64,000 nt of DNA from Siniperca chuatsi (Eukaryota > Chordata > Actinopteri > Centrarchiformes > Sinipercidae): positions 22,301,822-22,365,821 of the forward strand of contig NC_058055.1 of NCBI RefSeq assembly GCF_020085105.1. Reading direction: 5' to 3'. Shown here in pieces: positions 34,121 through 46,166 of this stretch. The notes beneath the pieces were generated by a model. That model was not told where the DNA came from. It saw only the letters and a list, made by a program, of their open reading frames with translations, and searched no databases. The translations under genes were made by a program, and so were the position numbers. Each line of letters opens with the position of its first letter. Within the stretch, counting starts at the first letter, position 1.

Positions 34121-36130
34121 CTACTGTTTATTCTGTGACTTAAGGTGTTTAAATATCCATATAGACACAAATGCTCATGATTAGCTACAAACCTGATAAT
34201 AACGTATTAAAATACTACACTGCTTATTCGTTGAGTTACTCCTGCAGTTCACCACAGCAGCCAGAGGATGGCACCATGCACAACCACATCAGTTTCCCTC
34301 AGCAACAGTGAGGTACAAGGTTTTCTCATGCTACCACTGGGATGGTGTCACTGAATATTAACATGACTTATCAATACGTTATTTAAAAAAACATTAATGC
34401 AGCTCTTTGAGCAAAATGAAAACACAATGTGAAAGAGATAAATGGCAAAATATTAATATAAAAAAAATTTAATTCCTTGTTTGAAAGAACAAAAAAAAAT
34501 AAATAAAAAAATCATGCTGACTCAACGTGAGTCCCTTTTTTTATTTTTGCAGTTTTAGGTTGTTCCAGAAGAACCTGTCACGTCACAACAAAGATCCTCT
34601 AGTTTAGAGTTTAGGTTTGTATTTGTACTGTCCAACAAAGAGCGATGACAGCAGCTGCTCAGTCATGCTCTGTATGGAGAGTGAGTCAACTTAGAATTGT
34701 AAAGAAAAGTTGCTGTTGCAAGACTGGGCTTTGGAGGTTAAGAAGCTGTAGGTCAAATAAGCCTTACCTTACTTACAAATACAAACCATACTCTTTATAC
34801 ACTGTTTTTACACAGTTACAAGCGTATTCATTTATTTGTGTATTGATTTTTTAATTTATACCAAAACGTGAAGTTGCCCCAACATGTCATCTGTGTAAAT
34901 TTAGTCCAATGTTAGCTAAAACTAAAAATGCTGAAATGCAAGTATTCCACATCAACAAAATGTTTTTTTGTGAAACATACTGCCGGGATTCTTTAATTTA
35001 TTACACAGAACGGTCACACTGATCACTTCTGCAAACATTTGGGTAAAGATAAACAGGGAATTTGGTGGGTTAGAGTGACAGGGTGGGATTATCTAGACTG
35101 TGTGTTGCCCTTTCTCATGTTTTTACTTCTTTTCTCCTCAGTTTATTTAGTTGATATTAATGCTCCTATGTTTTTCACTTACTGATTGAATATCAAGTGG
35201 TTACCTGTATAACACATCCTTTGGCTTTGTAATTGATAAACTGAGCTGAATGCTGAACTGAGTTTTTTACTGTCTGTATATGTACCAAACTACTCAATAA
35301 AAACAAGCTGGAAACATGCATGAGACAGGATGTGAATGTGTGCCTCTGATGATGTCGAAGGCAAACACATTTTCATGCCCAGCCACCACCCTGACCAGAC
35401 CTCAAATTTGATTGCTCGAAGTCATATGGTCTGATTTAATAAAGGTTTTAAGAAAATCAGTAGTTTAATTTAAACCTTAATTTTAAAACCCTAAAGGAAG
35501 GACCCCAAGGAACGTCAATATAATCACTTTAGTAGTGAAGGCTGGCAACCTAAACAATCCAGCCTTTAGATATGTGGGTCAAAGGTCAGTGCTGAAACCT
35601 CATGCTGCAACACAAAGGTCCTTCACTGTTCATATTACTATCCTGACAAACCATTCACCAACCCCTGCCCCTTCCTTCCTAATACCCCAAAATAAGATCA
35701 AACCAAAAGCAACAAGTCCAACAAAACCATTCATAATGAGAGATTTTTCTCTCATTTCCTGTTTTTGTTTTCTGCCAAAATCAAAAAAAGGAAAAAAACA
35801 CAAACACAGAGCTGCAATGTGTTTTGGGTATAATACTTGGTAGTGAGTGCATAAGTGGACAGGGAAAGTGGAGAGCTGCCTCATTAGTTTCCAATACACT
35901 GAAGTCAAGATCTGATCCTGGGTGCCAGAGAGAGGAAATGAGCAAATATAGTGGCATTATTGGGACGTGTCGGAGACACTTTATTGTTTATTTGTAGGAC
36001 AGACAGATATGGTGGTCTTGTCGAGCTTTAATGGGGACGAAATTACAGCAACCAGCTGACAATGAGGTAATATTACTTAGTCTGAAACCTTTTGAAACTT
36101 CAACACATTATTTTGCATGTTTTAGCACAT

Positions 36131-36826
36131 TAAACCTGCAGTGTGTAACTTTCGTCTCCCCCTTCTGGCACTGAGAGTGATTACACAAACGCTGTCGATG
36201 CTTGCTTATGCCTACAGGTGAGCTCACCCCAAACTTGGCAGAAATAGTTACAAAAATACAGAGAAATTTCCACAGTCCCAAGACAGTAATCTATTATTTA
36301 GGTAGAGTAAATGTAATAGCCACGTAGCCTACTCCAAATATTTTACCAACCTGTCCAAGAGCAGTAATGCGACGTCCATGTCTCCCCTCAGTGCCTTCTC
36401 TTGGTGTAGGAAAAGTCTCTGTTTGTCCTCGCTGTCAATTGCTTTCTTTTTTTGACTGTAATCCTTCCTCTGAATGCAGAGTTTCTTTTTTATCTGGAGC
36501 ATTTTTATGGACACTTTTCTTGCGCTTTTTAGGTTTTTCACCATAGGCTCTGCCATACATTGTAGCCTACTCCGTCACTACGGTTGCTCCCCCCTTCAGC
36601 TCTGGCAAACCAATCATTGCTGGTTGATGGAAAACGCATCACTACCGGTGCACCAGTGCGGGAAGGTCGCCACAGACACCAGATTTAAAAACTCTGGTAT
36701 ACTGCGAAATACAGAGAGATTTACCTGGTGAGATAGGCTTGATCAGCAGTGTGTGAACTCGTTTGGCAAGGGCTTGAATGTAATGGAGGTTCATTTATAT
36801 GTAAAAATACTGCACTCCAGCTTTAA
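36131..36826. mobile_element. TIR element with a short basic open frame
   Basis: The left end TTAAACCTGCAGTGTGTAAC pairs imperfectly with the reversed right end TTAAAGCTGGAGTGCAGTAT. Inside, a minus-strand open frame (36329-36556) encodes a 75-residue Lys/Arg-rich helical peptide beginning MAEPMVKNLKSARKVSIKML and ending DVALLLLDRLVKYLE. Similar peptides recur in fish repeats from memory, so this is treated as part of the element and not a host gene. Confidence 0.6.
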
Positions 36827-37529
36827 CTACAAATCAAATATATGTAACATTACTTATTTTCCAAAGCATACCATGTATAGTATATTATGTGTCATGTGGG
36901 AATGCAGACTCAAGCAGGGAGAGTTTTTACAACTGCACTGGTGTGAGAACACCTTATTGTTAGTGCATTTAATTACTGCTTGCGGCAATTAAAGGACGGT
37001 TATGGTGAGGGAGTTTTTTTTTTTGCTTTTCCCATCCTGCCATGGTGGTGTGGATGCAGCATTTCAACCTTATCAATAGTAAGGCAAACATTTGTTTAAA
37101 GCTTGTCCTGAGGATTGTGTAACAGAACAGACCACTAAATCATCAAATTCAAAGGGGCTTTTCTCTGGGAATCATTAACTTTCTCAGCAAAAGCCCTACA
37201 ATCAGCCTATTAAATTATGCCTTTGTGTTTGGAAAGGGTTCATCCTCAAGGGAGCATGTGGAGATTTTGACCTGATAGTGGCACTAGAGGAAAGGTCAGG
37301 TCATGATAATCATTATGAATCATCCTCTGGGAACCATGAATATTCATACCAAATAACATGGCAATCTTGCGATAGTTGTGGAGATAACTTAATCCAACAC
37401 TGTCTCCTAAAATTATTTATACACTACTAATTTGCGACAGCAAATAACATTTGAGAGAAACGTAATGCCACCCACACTGAATATCACAAAATGTTCACTG
37501 ATTATGTATTTCATTTGTCTTCCCATAAA

Positions 37530-37690
37530 CCAATAACTGCTAGCTGTTTCCCCCTGCTTTCAGTACTTACGCTAAGCTAGACCAAGACCTGACTCCAGCG
37601 CTGTACTTAACATTCAAACGTTAGATTGATAACGATTTTCTCATCTTACTATTGGAAAGAGAATAAGTGCATCTTTATCTTTGGTTTTGG
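37530..37690 (-). repeat. Partial family 1 MITE, reverse orientation
   Basis: GCTGTTTCCCCCTG, TTACGCTAAGCTAG and TTTCTCATCTTACTATTG are reverse-strand forms of the family 1 interior. Confidence 0.65.
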
Positions 37691-40600
37691 CGCTTTATTT
37701 CCTTGCACAGTAGAGAGGGACATTACATCATTCACTACCCACTGTATGTCAAAATGTTTACAGGTTAGATGAGAGATTGAACAATGATACAAAATGATAA
37801 GTTTAATCAACTGCTAAAGCAATGAAAACACAACACAGGAGAAGAACATGAGCGACAACCTGCCACAAAAAGACTAATCTAAATCTTGTTCAGGTTAATC
37901 TTCTGCCAACATTTAGTGTCTCGGCTCGCTTCCTCTATAATGACAATCATGCGTTTGTGACAATAGTGCACACATACACACGCCCTGCATATCTAATGAT
38001 AGCATTTATGACCTCTATAGCACAAGAGGCAGAAGAGACAAAAGGCAGTCAGGCTTGAAGTGCTGCTGTAGTTACCATTAGCACATCACAGCCAGGTGGT
38101 GAGTATGAAGCCAGACAGCGGAATGCGCTTCAACTGTGAACATTTGTGGAAACATACAGCAGGCTGTCGAGAGTGAGTGGTGGCTTTTAGTCAGGTGCTG
38201 TGGTTTGAAATTGCTACGAAAAGATAATTCAAATGAATGCATGTGGGTAACTTTTTGCTTTCTTGCATCAGTTTATGTTTTAAGGATGTTTTGCTCTTTG
38301 CAGGCGTGATGCCACCCACATTACAACAACCAGAATCTACATACAGTACAACTAAAGTAGATTATAAAAATGAGTTCACATTAAGTACTGCACAAGGTCT
38401 AGCTGGGTTTAATACTAGAAAGAATTGATTATGTAAGATGGATTTGCTAATCTTAAATATATAATACCTGTTTAGAATCTACCTATTTATGGACACACCC
38501 ACCTACTTGACTGCACCTGTGACAATTATCTAGTGCTACTCTGATTGCCTGGCAGCTGACACCAGCCTTGGTATATCTGTGAGATGCCATTTGTTTTTAC
38601 ATGCGTAGGTGCTAAGCCCATTTAGTAAAGGTTTTTTAATTTTTGCAAAGCAGTCTGCCTTGGTAATTTTTAGGTTATGACTTACATATCACTAAGCAAA
38701 GTACAAGTCTAACCTCTCTCTTTTCTTTTTTGGTCTCACAGTAACTTTTCAGTTTGATTCAAGATCTGCTTTTAACAGTCTGTATTATTGTTGGTTCACA
38801 TGCTTGTTAAGTGACATGCTACAAGCCATTTGTCTGCCATAGTTGTTGACCAGACTGTGCTTGTTCAGCACAAACTGGCACTGTAAAACGGTAAAAAACT
38901 GTAAAAGTTTTTTGCAACCTTACCAGTGGTGGAGTTAAAGAGATAAATACCTATTAAAAACCTTCAAGCTCAAATAAGATTAAGTTTGTCCTGCATGGTA
39001 CTAGAGGAAATGTTAAGGGGTCATTACAATCAAAATGATTCATCCTCTTGGGAGCATGAATGTGCTCAGTACATTTTAACTGAGAAGAGAAGAGTCAGCA
39101 TTTAGGACCTTTCTGAAACAAATATCTATTTTCATGATTGTTGTGCTTCAATGTAATTTATTTTTAAATGAATGTACAGGTGCAATTTGTATATGAAAGT
39201 GCTCGGGAAGACAAGGGAGTAAATGTATTTTTCATTGTTCTTCTTTTATATAACTAATACGCAAAAAAGCATTAAAAAACAGGAATGTGCTTTATTAATG
39301 GATTACAAAATACACTATAAATAAAAACTAAAGTAATATAATTATTTGATGAAGCTGTTAGTGTTTTAGTTTCACTGGACTGAAATACACAAGAGATTGT
39401 AATTCATTACACACTCACAATGAAACAACTAAGTATATTTTAGTAGTAGCAAAAATACTGTATAATATTAAAGGGCAGATCAAACACATATAGCTACAAA
39501 ATGATTATTTTGTATTAGATCCTACTGTCACCTTCTGTTCTTAAAAAAAGTCAAGAAACAAATAGTGAGCCAGAAAGAGGGCTAAGACAGACAACATGAA
39601 GTCCATTTTTTATTTTTTTCTAACCGCAGATTGAAAGTATACAACTGAACATCATGATTTGATTTTTATTATGAGACTCATAAATAAAAATACAAAAAAA
39701 TTCCACTACAAAAAACAATCTACTGTTAGTAGGATGTAAAAAAAGAAATATTCTTTATATTTTCACTATCAAAGGCACAACATTGACTTTAGTGACAACA
39801 TGGAGAAGAGAACCTGCAGCATTAAATCTTTTATTTTTCCTTTTTATTTTTTTTCACACTCCATCAGAGAACACTGAAATGTTACAAAGAGAGGTGTCTG
39901 ATTCTACATGGAAAGAAACAAAAAAGAACAACCTCTATATCAACAGACGGTGGCTATAGATTGGTGGCACAGCTCAACAGGAAACGTACTGCCACGGAAA
40001 AAAAAAATAGCACGTTGTCGCTGGAAAAGACAAAGGACCTTTGCAAAGCTCTAATGCAAATTTCAAAAAATTATACAACTGACAACAATAAGAGAACAAA
40101 ATAAAGAAAATAAAAAATAATAATTGGGCACCTTCTAAGATTAGGCTAAGATTAGGTGCTGAGGTAGACAAAAACTATAACAATTCAAATCATAATAAAA
40201 ACACTATTTTCTTAATACAGAGCAACTTGACTGGCACTTGTGCTGTCACAACAATGGAGGAGAGAAGTAGCACAGACAAGCCAGGGAAAGACAGAGAGAG
40301 AAAAGCTTTGTTACATAAAAAGCTTTGTTATGCTTGGTCCGACAGGGCAATTGGTCCTCAGTGCTAATATAAAAAAATACAATGTCTTGGTGCTTTGTTA
40401 CTCAAACAGTTTTTAGTCTAGACCTCGATGGCACATGCATTGCAACACTGCATGAAATGGCTACTTTGTTCTAGAAACACCACACCAAAACACAGAGTGC
40501 CAGCTCCAGGGATGCCATGATTCCTCTCTGTTGAATTTAACATCCCCTTCTAAATGCATTTTGTAGAAAAGAAAAAGTACTTTAAAAAACTGAAACAAAG

Positions 40601-41306
40601 CAGAAGGGGAATACCCTAGTGCCAACCTACCAAAATGGAGGTTTTCTTTATTTTATTTGTATTTTTTCAAGAGCAATATAAAGTTCTCATCAGCAAACCT
40701 GTTGCTGACAAAAACGAGAAAAAAATAGAATAGACAATCTGAGTGGAGACTTGGAGCTTAATTTGCTTGCAGAAAAACAATTTCATGGAGCAGATTTTGT
40801 CCCAAAAGCAAGTTTCACCACTGCAGCCTGTCTGAATTCCAGTAAATTTTCCCTATGCTTTGTTTTGTGTCGCTAAATAAATGCTTTTGGGTACCAATCA
40901 CAGAGTACGGCCTAAGAAAAGAAGTGAATGCAGAATCCCAGTTGCTATTTCAATAGCATTAAGGGTTTATTGCAGTCCTTGAAAAAGAAGCCCTGCTCTA
41001 TTCAGGATAAAAAAAACAAAAAAAAAACAGGTCATTTTCAAGCGTCATGACATCCCTAGGGTGCTGGAGACACCATTTTAATTTTCTTCTGAAAATACAG
41101 AAACTAAGCAGATATAGATGGATATTTTTGTTGAAGAAATTCCATTTTTAGGCACAAAGATAGTACAGAAACATTGGAGGAACACTGAGGGAAGAACTAT
41201 AACGATGCCAATGTATATATATATTTTTTTTCCAACATAGAGAAAAAAAGTGGCATAGAATATCATTTTATTTTGTATCTGATCTGATTAGTGCATTTTT
41301 CCACTA

Positions 41307-41308
<2 letters not shown>

Positions 41309-41356
<48 letters not shown>

Positions 41357-41372
41357 GCGCACACACACACAG
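41309..41372. repeat. (AC)n microsatellite with a CG interruption
   Basis: About 30 AC units, broken by GCGCGC at 41355-41360. Confidence 0.97.
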
Positions 41373-41721
41373 TTACACACTCTTTTACGCACTCTTTCAC
41401 CCGCACGAAAAAGTAGAAAACATTCAGAGGACGATGATAGGAATAATGTGACTGATCAGGTCTTGCATTGTGGTGGTTCAGACTGAGCCGTGACTGGGTA
41501 TATTATAGTGGGTGGATATTACATGAGGGTGAATAAGACCCTCAGCTCACAGTGTTTGAGAATAAAATGGCAAGACACCACGGGACATGCCATCCCTTCT
41601 TTTTTTTCAAATACAAAAACAAAACAAAAAATATGTTGACAGTCAAGTTTGATTGAAAAATAGTGAATGACAAGTACTAATTGGTCGGTTTGGCAGCGCC
41701 CCCCTGCCGTCCCGTATTTTA

Positions 41722-41723
<2 letters not shown>

Positions 41724-41755
<32 letters not shown>
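41724..41755. repeat. 32-base T run
   Basis: An uninterrupted run of T on the plus strand, followed by a CA run near 41766-41782. On the zbtb16 transcript strand it reads as a poly(A) tract. Confidence 0.95.
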
Positions 41756-41758
<3 letters not shown>

Positions 41759-43395
41759 TTGTCACATACACACACACACACTCGTAAAATTTGTGGCGGA
41801 TAGATTTAGTCCTTCACCCTACAATGCAATTGACATCCAGAAAGCAACACTTATTACAATATGTTCACACACATGTTTTTTTGTCCAACAATATCAAAGA
41901 GGAGCAAGGCAAAAATTATTCACACCCAGAGAGGAAAAACAGGTAAAAAAAAAAATACAAATATTTGTGCCCTGCTGTAACCCTCCACAAATGGAAAAAG
42001 GACTGACACTGAATACAAAAATATCACAATTTTTATATATCAAATTGCCTCTGTTGGCTCTTGTTCAGGAATACGCTCATTTTTCAAGAGAGCTTGTCAG
42101 CCGAGAGAATCTCTGTTTTTAACCTTCTGGTTTTTGTTTTTTGATTACCACTTGCAGTTCCAATTGTCCAACGCACTCTGCATCACTGCAAATATGACCT
42201 GTCCTGGGTGGTTCAGCGTTTTTGATGAACCTTCTTTTTTTTCACATTACAAAACTACACTTCTATTCACATATTTTCAAGTTTAAATTCTTGTTTTTAA
42301 ACCCTCTTAAAAAGCAATAGTACTTCCTCTTATCTGCCGCATCCCTCTTACTCATTACTTAAGGCTTCAAAATTGCTTTTTTTTCTCTGCTTGTCTGTGG
42401 TTGGAGGGGCAGGGGGAGACTATAAGAGAAGAATAAACATCCATTTGAATGACTTTTCAAATCCTATCAACCTCTACTTTTGTTATCTCTTACCCTTTTA
42501 TATACATTTTGCTTAAAAACACAGACAATTATAAATCAACTTTTGAAAAAAAAAGCATGAGATGAAGTAGCAATGATGAAATAACGCAAAACACAAACAC
42601 AAAAAAATGTGCTTTTGCAAAACAAAAAAAAAAAAAAATGAAAACAACTTAGAGGTAGCTTTTATAACAAATGACCAAACCTTCCGGCTCATTAACAAGC
42701 GGGGTTAATAATACCAAGTTTGGTAACACGTAATGCACAAAGAAATACACAACATTAGAAAACAACAAAATCTCTTCACCGTGGCACTTAAATTTTTTCT
42801 GCGTACACATTGCTTCATCATGTTGTGCAATGCATCTTTTTGACATACACTCATGAACAAAAAACAAAAAGTGTACAAATGAAACAAAGGGGAAAATTAA
42901 AATACACAAGCAACATGAGGTCACAAAACGAGGTAATTCAAGTACGATGTGTTGAGATCAAACTCAAGGTCAATAATAACAACAACAATAACAACAGGAG
43001 ACGAGAGAGATGAAGCGCAGGGACAAAACCACAGAGAAAGAGTTGATTTATTCTGTCATCTTACTGGTCGCTCCCTAAGCTGCTAGGCCGTGTCTCGTCC
43101 TATCAGTGATTTCCCCCTTTTCAGGGGATATGTGATCACCCTTGTAACGCTGTGACATGCAGTGATGCTCATTAAAGTCTTCAGGTTCAACCATTATTTC
43201 TGTGGCTGTGTCATACAGGTCTAATGCTGCATTTCAGAGATGTCAGAAAGTCAGAAATTCCCACCTCTTACTGATCAAAATAAGCCTTTGAGTTTGAGCA
43301 AGAATATTCAGAGTTGCATTTCTTCCAAGATGCAGTTGTCAACAGTGCAGCATATACTATAAATGCTACGCATCTTTTGACATTTTAACAACCCT

Positions 43396-43826
43396 CAAAG
43401 CAGGGCCTGCATTAACCCACAAGGGAGCCTTGGTGAAAAGTGAGCTGAGGGCCCCTACTGATCCTACTTTCCTCCCACTCTCTGCACATTAGTGTACACA
43501 AGTATGCAATACAAACAGTACCCATAGCATCTTAATCATATTTTGCTTAAAGCCTTAGTGGTAATTTAAATCAATGCAAATGTATTTGGGAATATGCACC
43601 ATTTAAACACAACATCTGTAATATAACTACAGTAAAGGGCCCCCATATAATGACGGACCCGCCTTAATGTCCTTATTTCAGTTGATATTCTACTCCAGTG
43701 GTGTATATTCTCAAACAAAAATCTACTGACACACAGTGAATCTGAGGCTTCTGGGGCCCCTGGGGAGACTGGGGCCATGGGTCCCTCCCGCTTTGCCCAG
43801 TTAGTAATCTGGCCTTGCCTTAATGT
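43396..43826. repeat. Dispersed repeat (family 3)
   Basis: The left end AAAGCAGGGCCTGCATTAAC pairs weakly with the reversed right end AAGGCAAGGCCAGATTACTA. It contains TTGATATTCTACTCCAGTGG and ACTGACACACAGTGAATCTG, shared with the other copies. Confidence 0.6.
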
Positions 43827-45936
43827 ACACTACAGTTTGAATTTGAAGATCACATGACCCCACGGCCCCAATATGTGATCTGTTCCAGCCCTTTCGTCAG
43901 ATCATTTTAACCAAAACACCTGGTGGTGAATGACTATACATATGCATTTCAAACGTAAAATAGCATTTACGGCTGCTAGCTAATGTATGAGCCGTTGCCA
44001 GTGGAACAGCATTTGATGCTGGATGGGGAAAATCTTCCGAACTGAGCCACTGGAAGGCAGGAAGAGTAATAACAAGGTGGGAATTATAGGTGTCTAACTT
44101 CCAGTGAAAGGCAGCATTCACATACTATGTATTTTGACACAGCCTAGCATGAACCTGGCTCACAGTCTTTCACATTCATGTTTATATGCCATATAACAGT
44201 CTTCAACCTGCTACACCACCTTTGACAAACGCTAAGGTGTGCAGCTAAGGCATTCCCAGCACTTCTTCAACATTCACTACGAGCAGTCGAAGTCACAGGA
44301 CTCCCACGGAAAGCAGCCGTTAACCATTTTCCCATTTTTGTTTTCCATCACTGTGGTGAATTGACAGATCTGTTGTGGTCAAAGTGTTACTGTTTATGTG
44401 TCAGTTTGTGTAGTTCATCATTAGTGTGAGATAACCGGAGTCATCTGGTTAATGTACATGGATAAAAGCAGTCCAGTTATCTATTGCTGAGTAGGTGGAT
44501 AGGCTGGGTTTAATGTGATATACTGTAATAGCGAGTTATGATTTAATGAAAAAAAAATATAACTTGCAGACATCAAACAGAGACTGTTGTCGTAATTTGT
44601 TTTACCTGTGCAATCAAGCCGTGATAAACTACGATGCAGAGCTAAAAAAATAAAAGATGAAAAAGTGACGCAAGTTAGCCTGTGGCTCTCCGGGGAGAAC
44701 CGTGGGTGGCCAGTGGTGACTCGACTTTCTCCTGCCCTCATCTGACAGAGCTGGAGAACCAGGAAGACTACTGAGAAAACTGGGACTTCCAACAAAAAGC
44801 AGCACTAGCATCGTCCCCCCTCAAAACCAAACAGGTGCTTGGTTTGCAGTATTTTAGTGCTCCCATTCATCCAGTTCAGCTGTTTCATCTACTGCATACG
44901 CCTACTGGCTCTGCTGCTGATTCTCAGGGGCTATCTCACTGCCACCGTTGGGATCTGAAGGATTTCATGTATAGACAGGTCATACTGGCAGACTTCTGTG
45001 AAAACTGGGAAGATCTGTGTCTACTGCACAGGCAGAAATGATAGGAGGTTTCCCATTAGGCATGGAAAGGATTTGGGGCATGTTCACCCAAAGCAGTTCA
45101 ATCAAACTCTGGAGCGAATATTTCTTTAATTCAGTTTGTTGGGGAGTGGTGAAACTGTTGAAAAATATGTCTCAGTCCTCCTTCAAGATGACTTTGTTGT
45201 GGTTCATAACTACCATAACATGAAGGTTTGTGGCCATAAGGAGAAGGATTCTGGCTTCTGAAAGCCAGCAGTTCCTCAATATTTGGAAAGCAAACCATGA
45301 TATGATGAACTGGGGGGGCCTACACTGATGCTCATATTCACATATTCTTCATGTGATCCAAACTAGTATGACCAAACAGGATGAATGTAAACAAACCAAT
45401 ACCAAAGTAGAACAAAAAAACCCTTTCCCCTGTTTGGAAAAAACCCCAGCTCTAAATGGAGTGAAAGATTCGGTTCCTGATGGCAATAACGTGTAGGTTC
45501 AGATAGCCCTTGAGAATCTGCTTTCTCACCACTGTGGCAGCAGCGTCCAAAAAGTCACTTCCTTGCAGCTTGCTCACTTTATGGCGCTGCATGAAATGAC
45601 CTGAAACAATAACACAGTTGCAGATGTAGTGAATGACCCGGTGAATCCGAACAATGATGGAGAATCTCTCTCCGTGTCCAAGTCTTCCTCTTCTTAGCAC
45701 TTTCGCCCCATCATCACCACCCTTTTACCCCGTCAGTCATTGCCGCCTTTGCATGAAAGAAAAAAAGAGAAAACAAACCCTCTTGCTTTCAAGTCTCTTG
45801 CCGTTGACATTCCTAAAATCGTCAACACTCCACCACAGCCTCATGCCTTCTATCCGCTCAATTACATTCCCCTTACCTCTCAACCCCGTCCCCACCCTCA
45901 CACGTACCCTCCCTCTCTTCATTCACTCTACCGGCC

Positions 45937-46166
45937 TCAGACATAGCAGAGGTACAGGTAGGTCTTCTCTATGCGCCAGTCTGGGGGGATGTCTTCGGGC
46001 TTGTGGCCTTTCATGTGCTTCTGCATGGCTGACAGGCTGGGGCAGTACTCCAGGCAGATGGTGCATTGGTAGGGCGAGGCGCCGTTGTGGGTGCGCAGGT
46101 GCTTGATCATGGCCGAGTAGTCCCTGGATCGCTGGTGGCACAGCTTGCACTCGAATGGCTTCTCAC
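45937..46166 (-). CDS. zbtb16: zbtb16 last coding exon, zinc fingers 8 and 9 and tail
   Basis: Acceptor ATCCTTAG|GT. It begins [20 protein letters not shown] and ends at the stop at 45937-45939 after TYLYLCYV. Plus-strand open frames over this exon are antisense shadows. Confidence 0.98.

Larger units (their letters stand above)
31443..45936. other. Non-coding stretch between htr3a and zbtb16 stops
   Basis: The two genes converge here. The left part is the htr3a 3' UTR and flank, AT-rich, with AATAAA at 32852-32857 and 32914-32919. The right part probably includes a long zbtb16 3' UTR (minus strand), with possible AATAAA signals on the minus strand at 39830-39835 and 39291-39296. Between them lie a TIR element at 36131-36826, a family 1 copy at about 37530-37690, CA and T runs at 41309-41782 and a family 3 copy at 43396-43826. 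No conserved coding exon was found on either strand. Confidence 0.6.

Noticed and set aside
35535..35908. Overlapping 102- and 92-codon frames on opposite strands
   Set aside because: Lys/Pro-rich and low complexity, with no homology and no splice context.
41667..42122. 151-codon plus-strand open frame
   Set aside because: Its Phe run is the 32-base T tract, and the rest is low complexity.
45654..46106. 150-codon plus-strand frame overlapping the last zbtb16 exon
   Set aside because: Antisense shadow of the zinc-finger exon.
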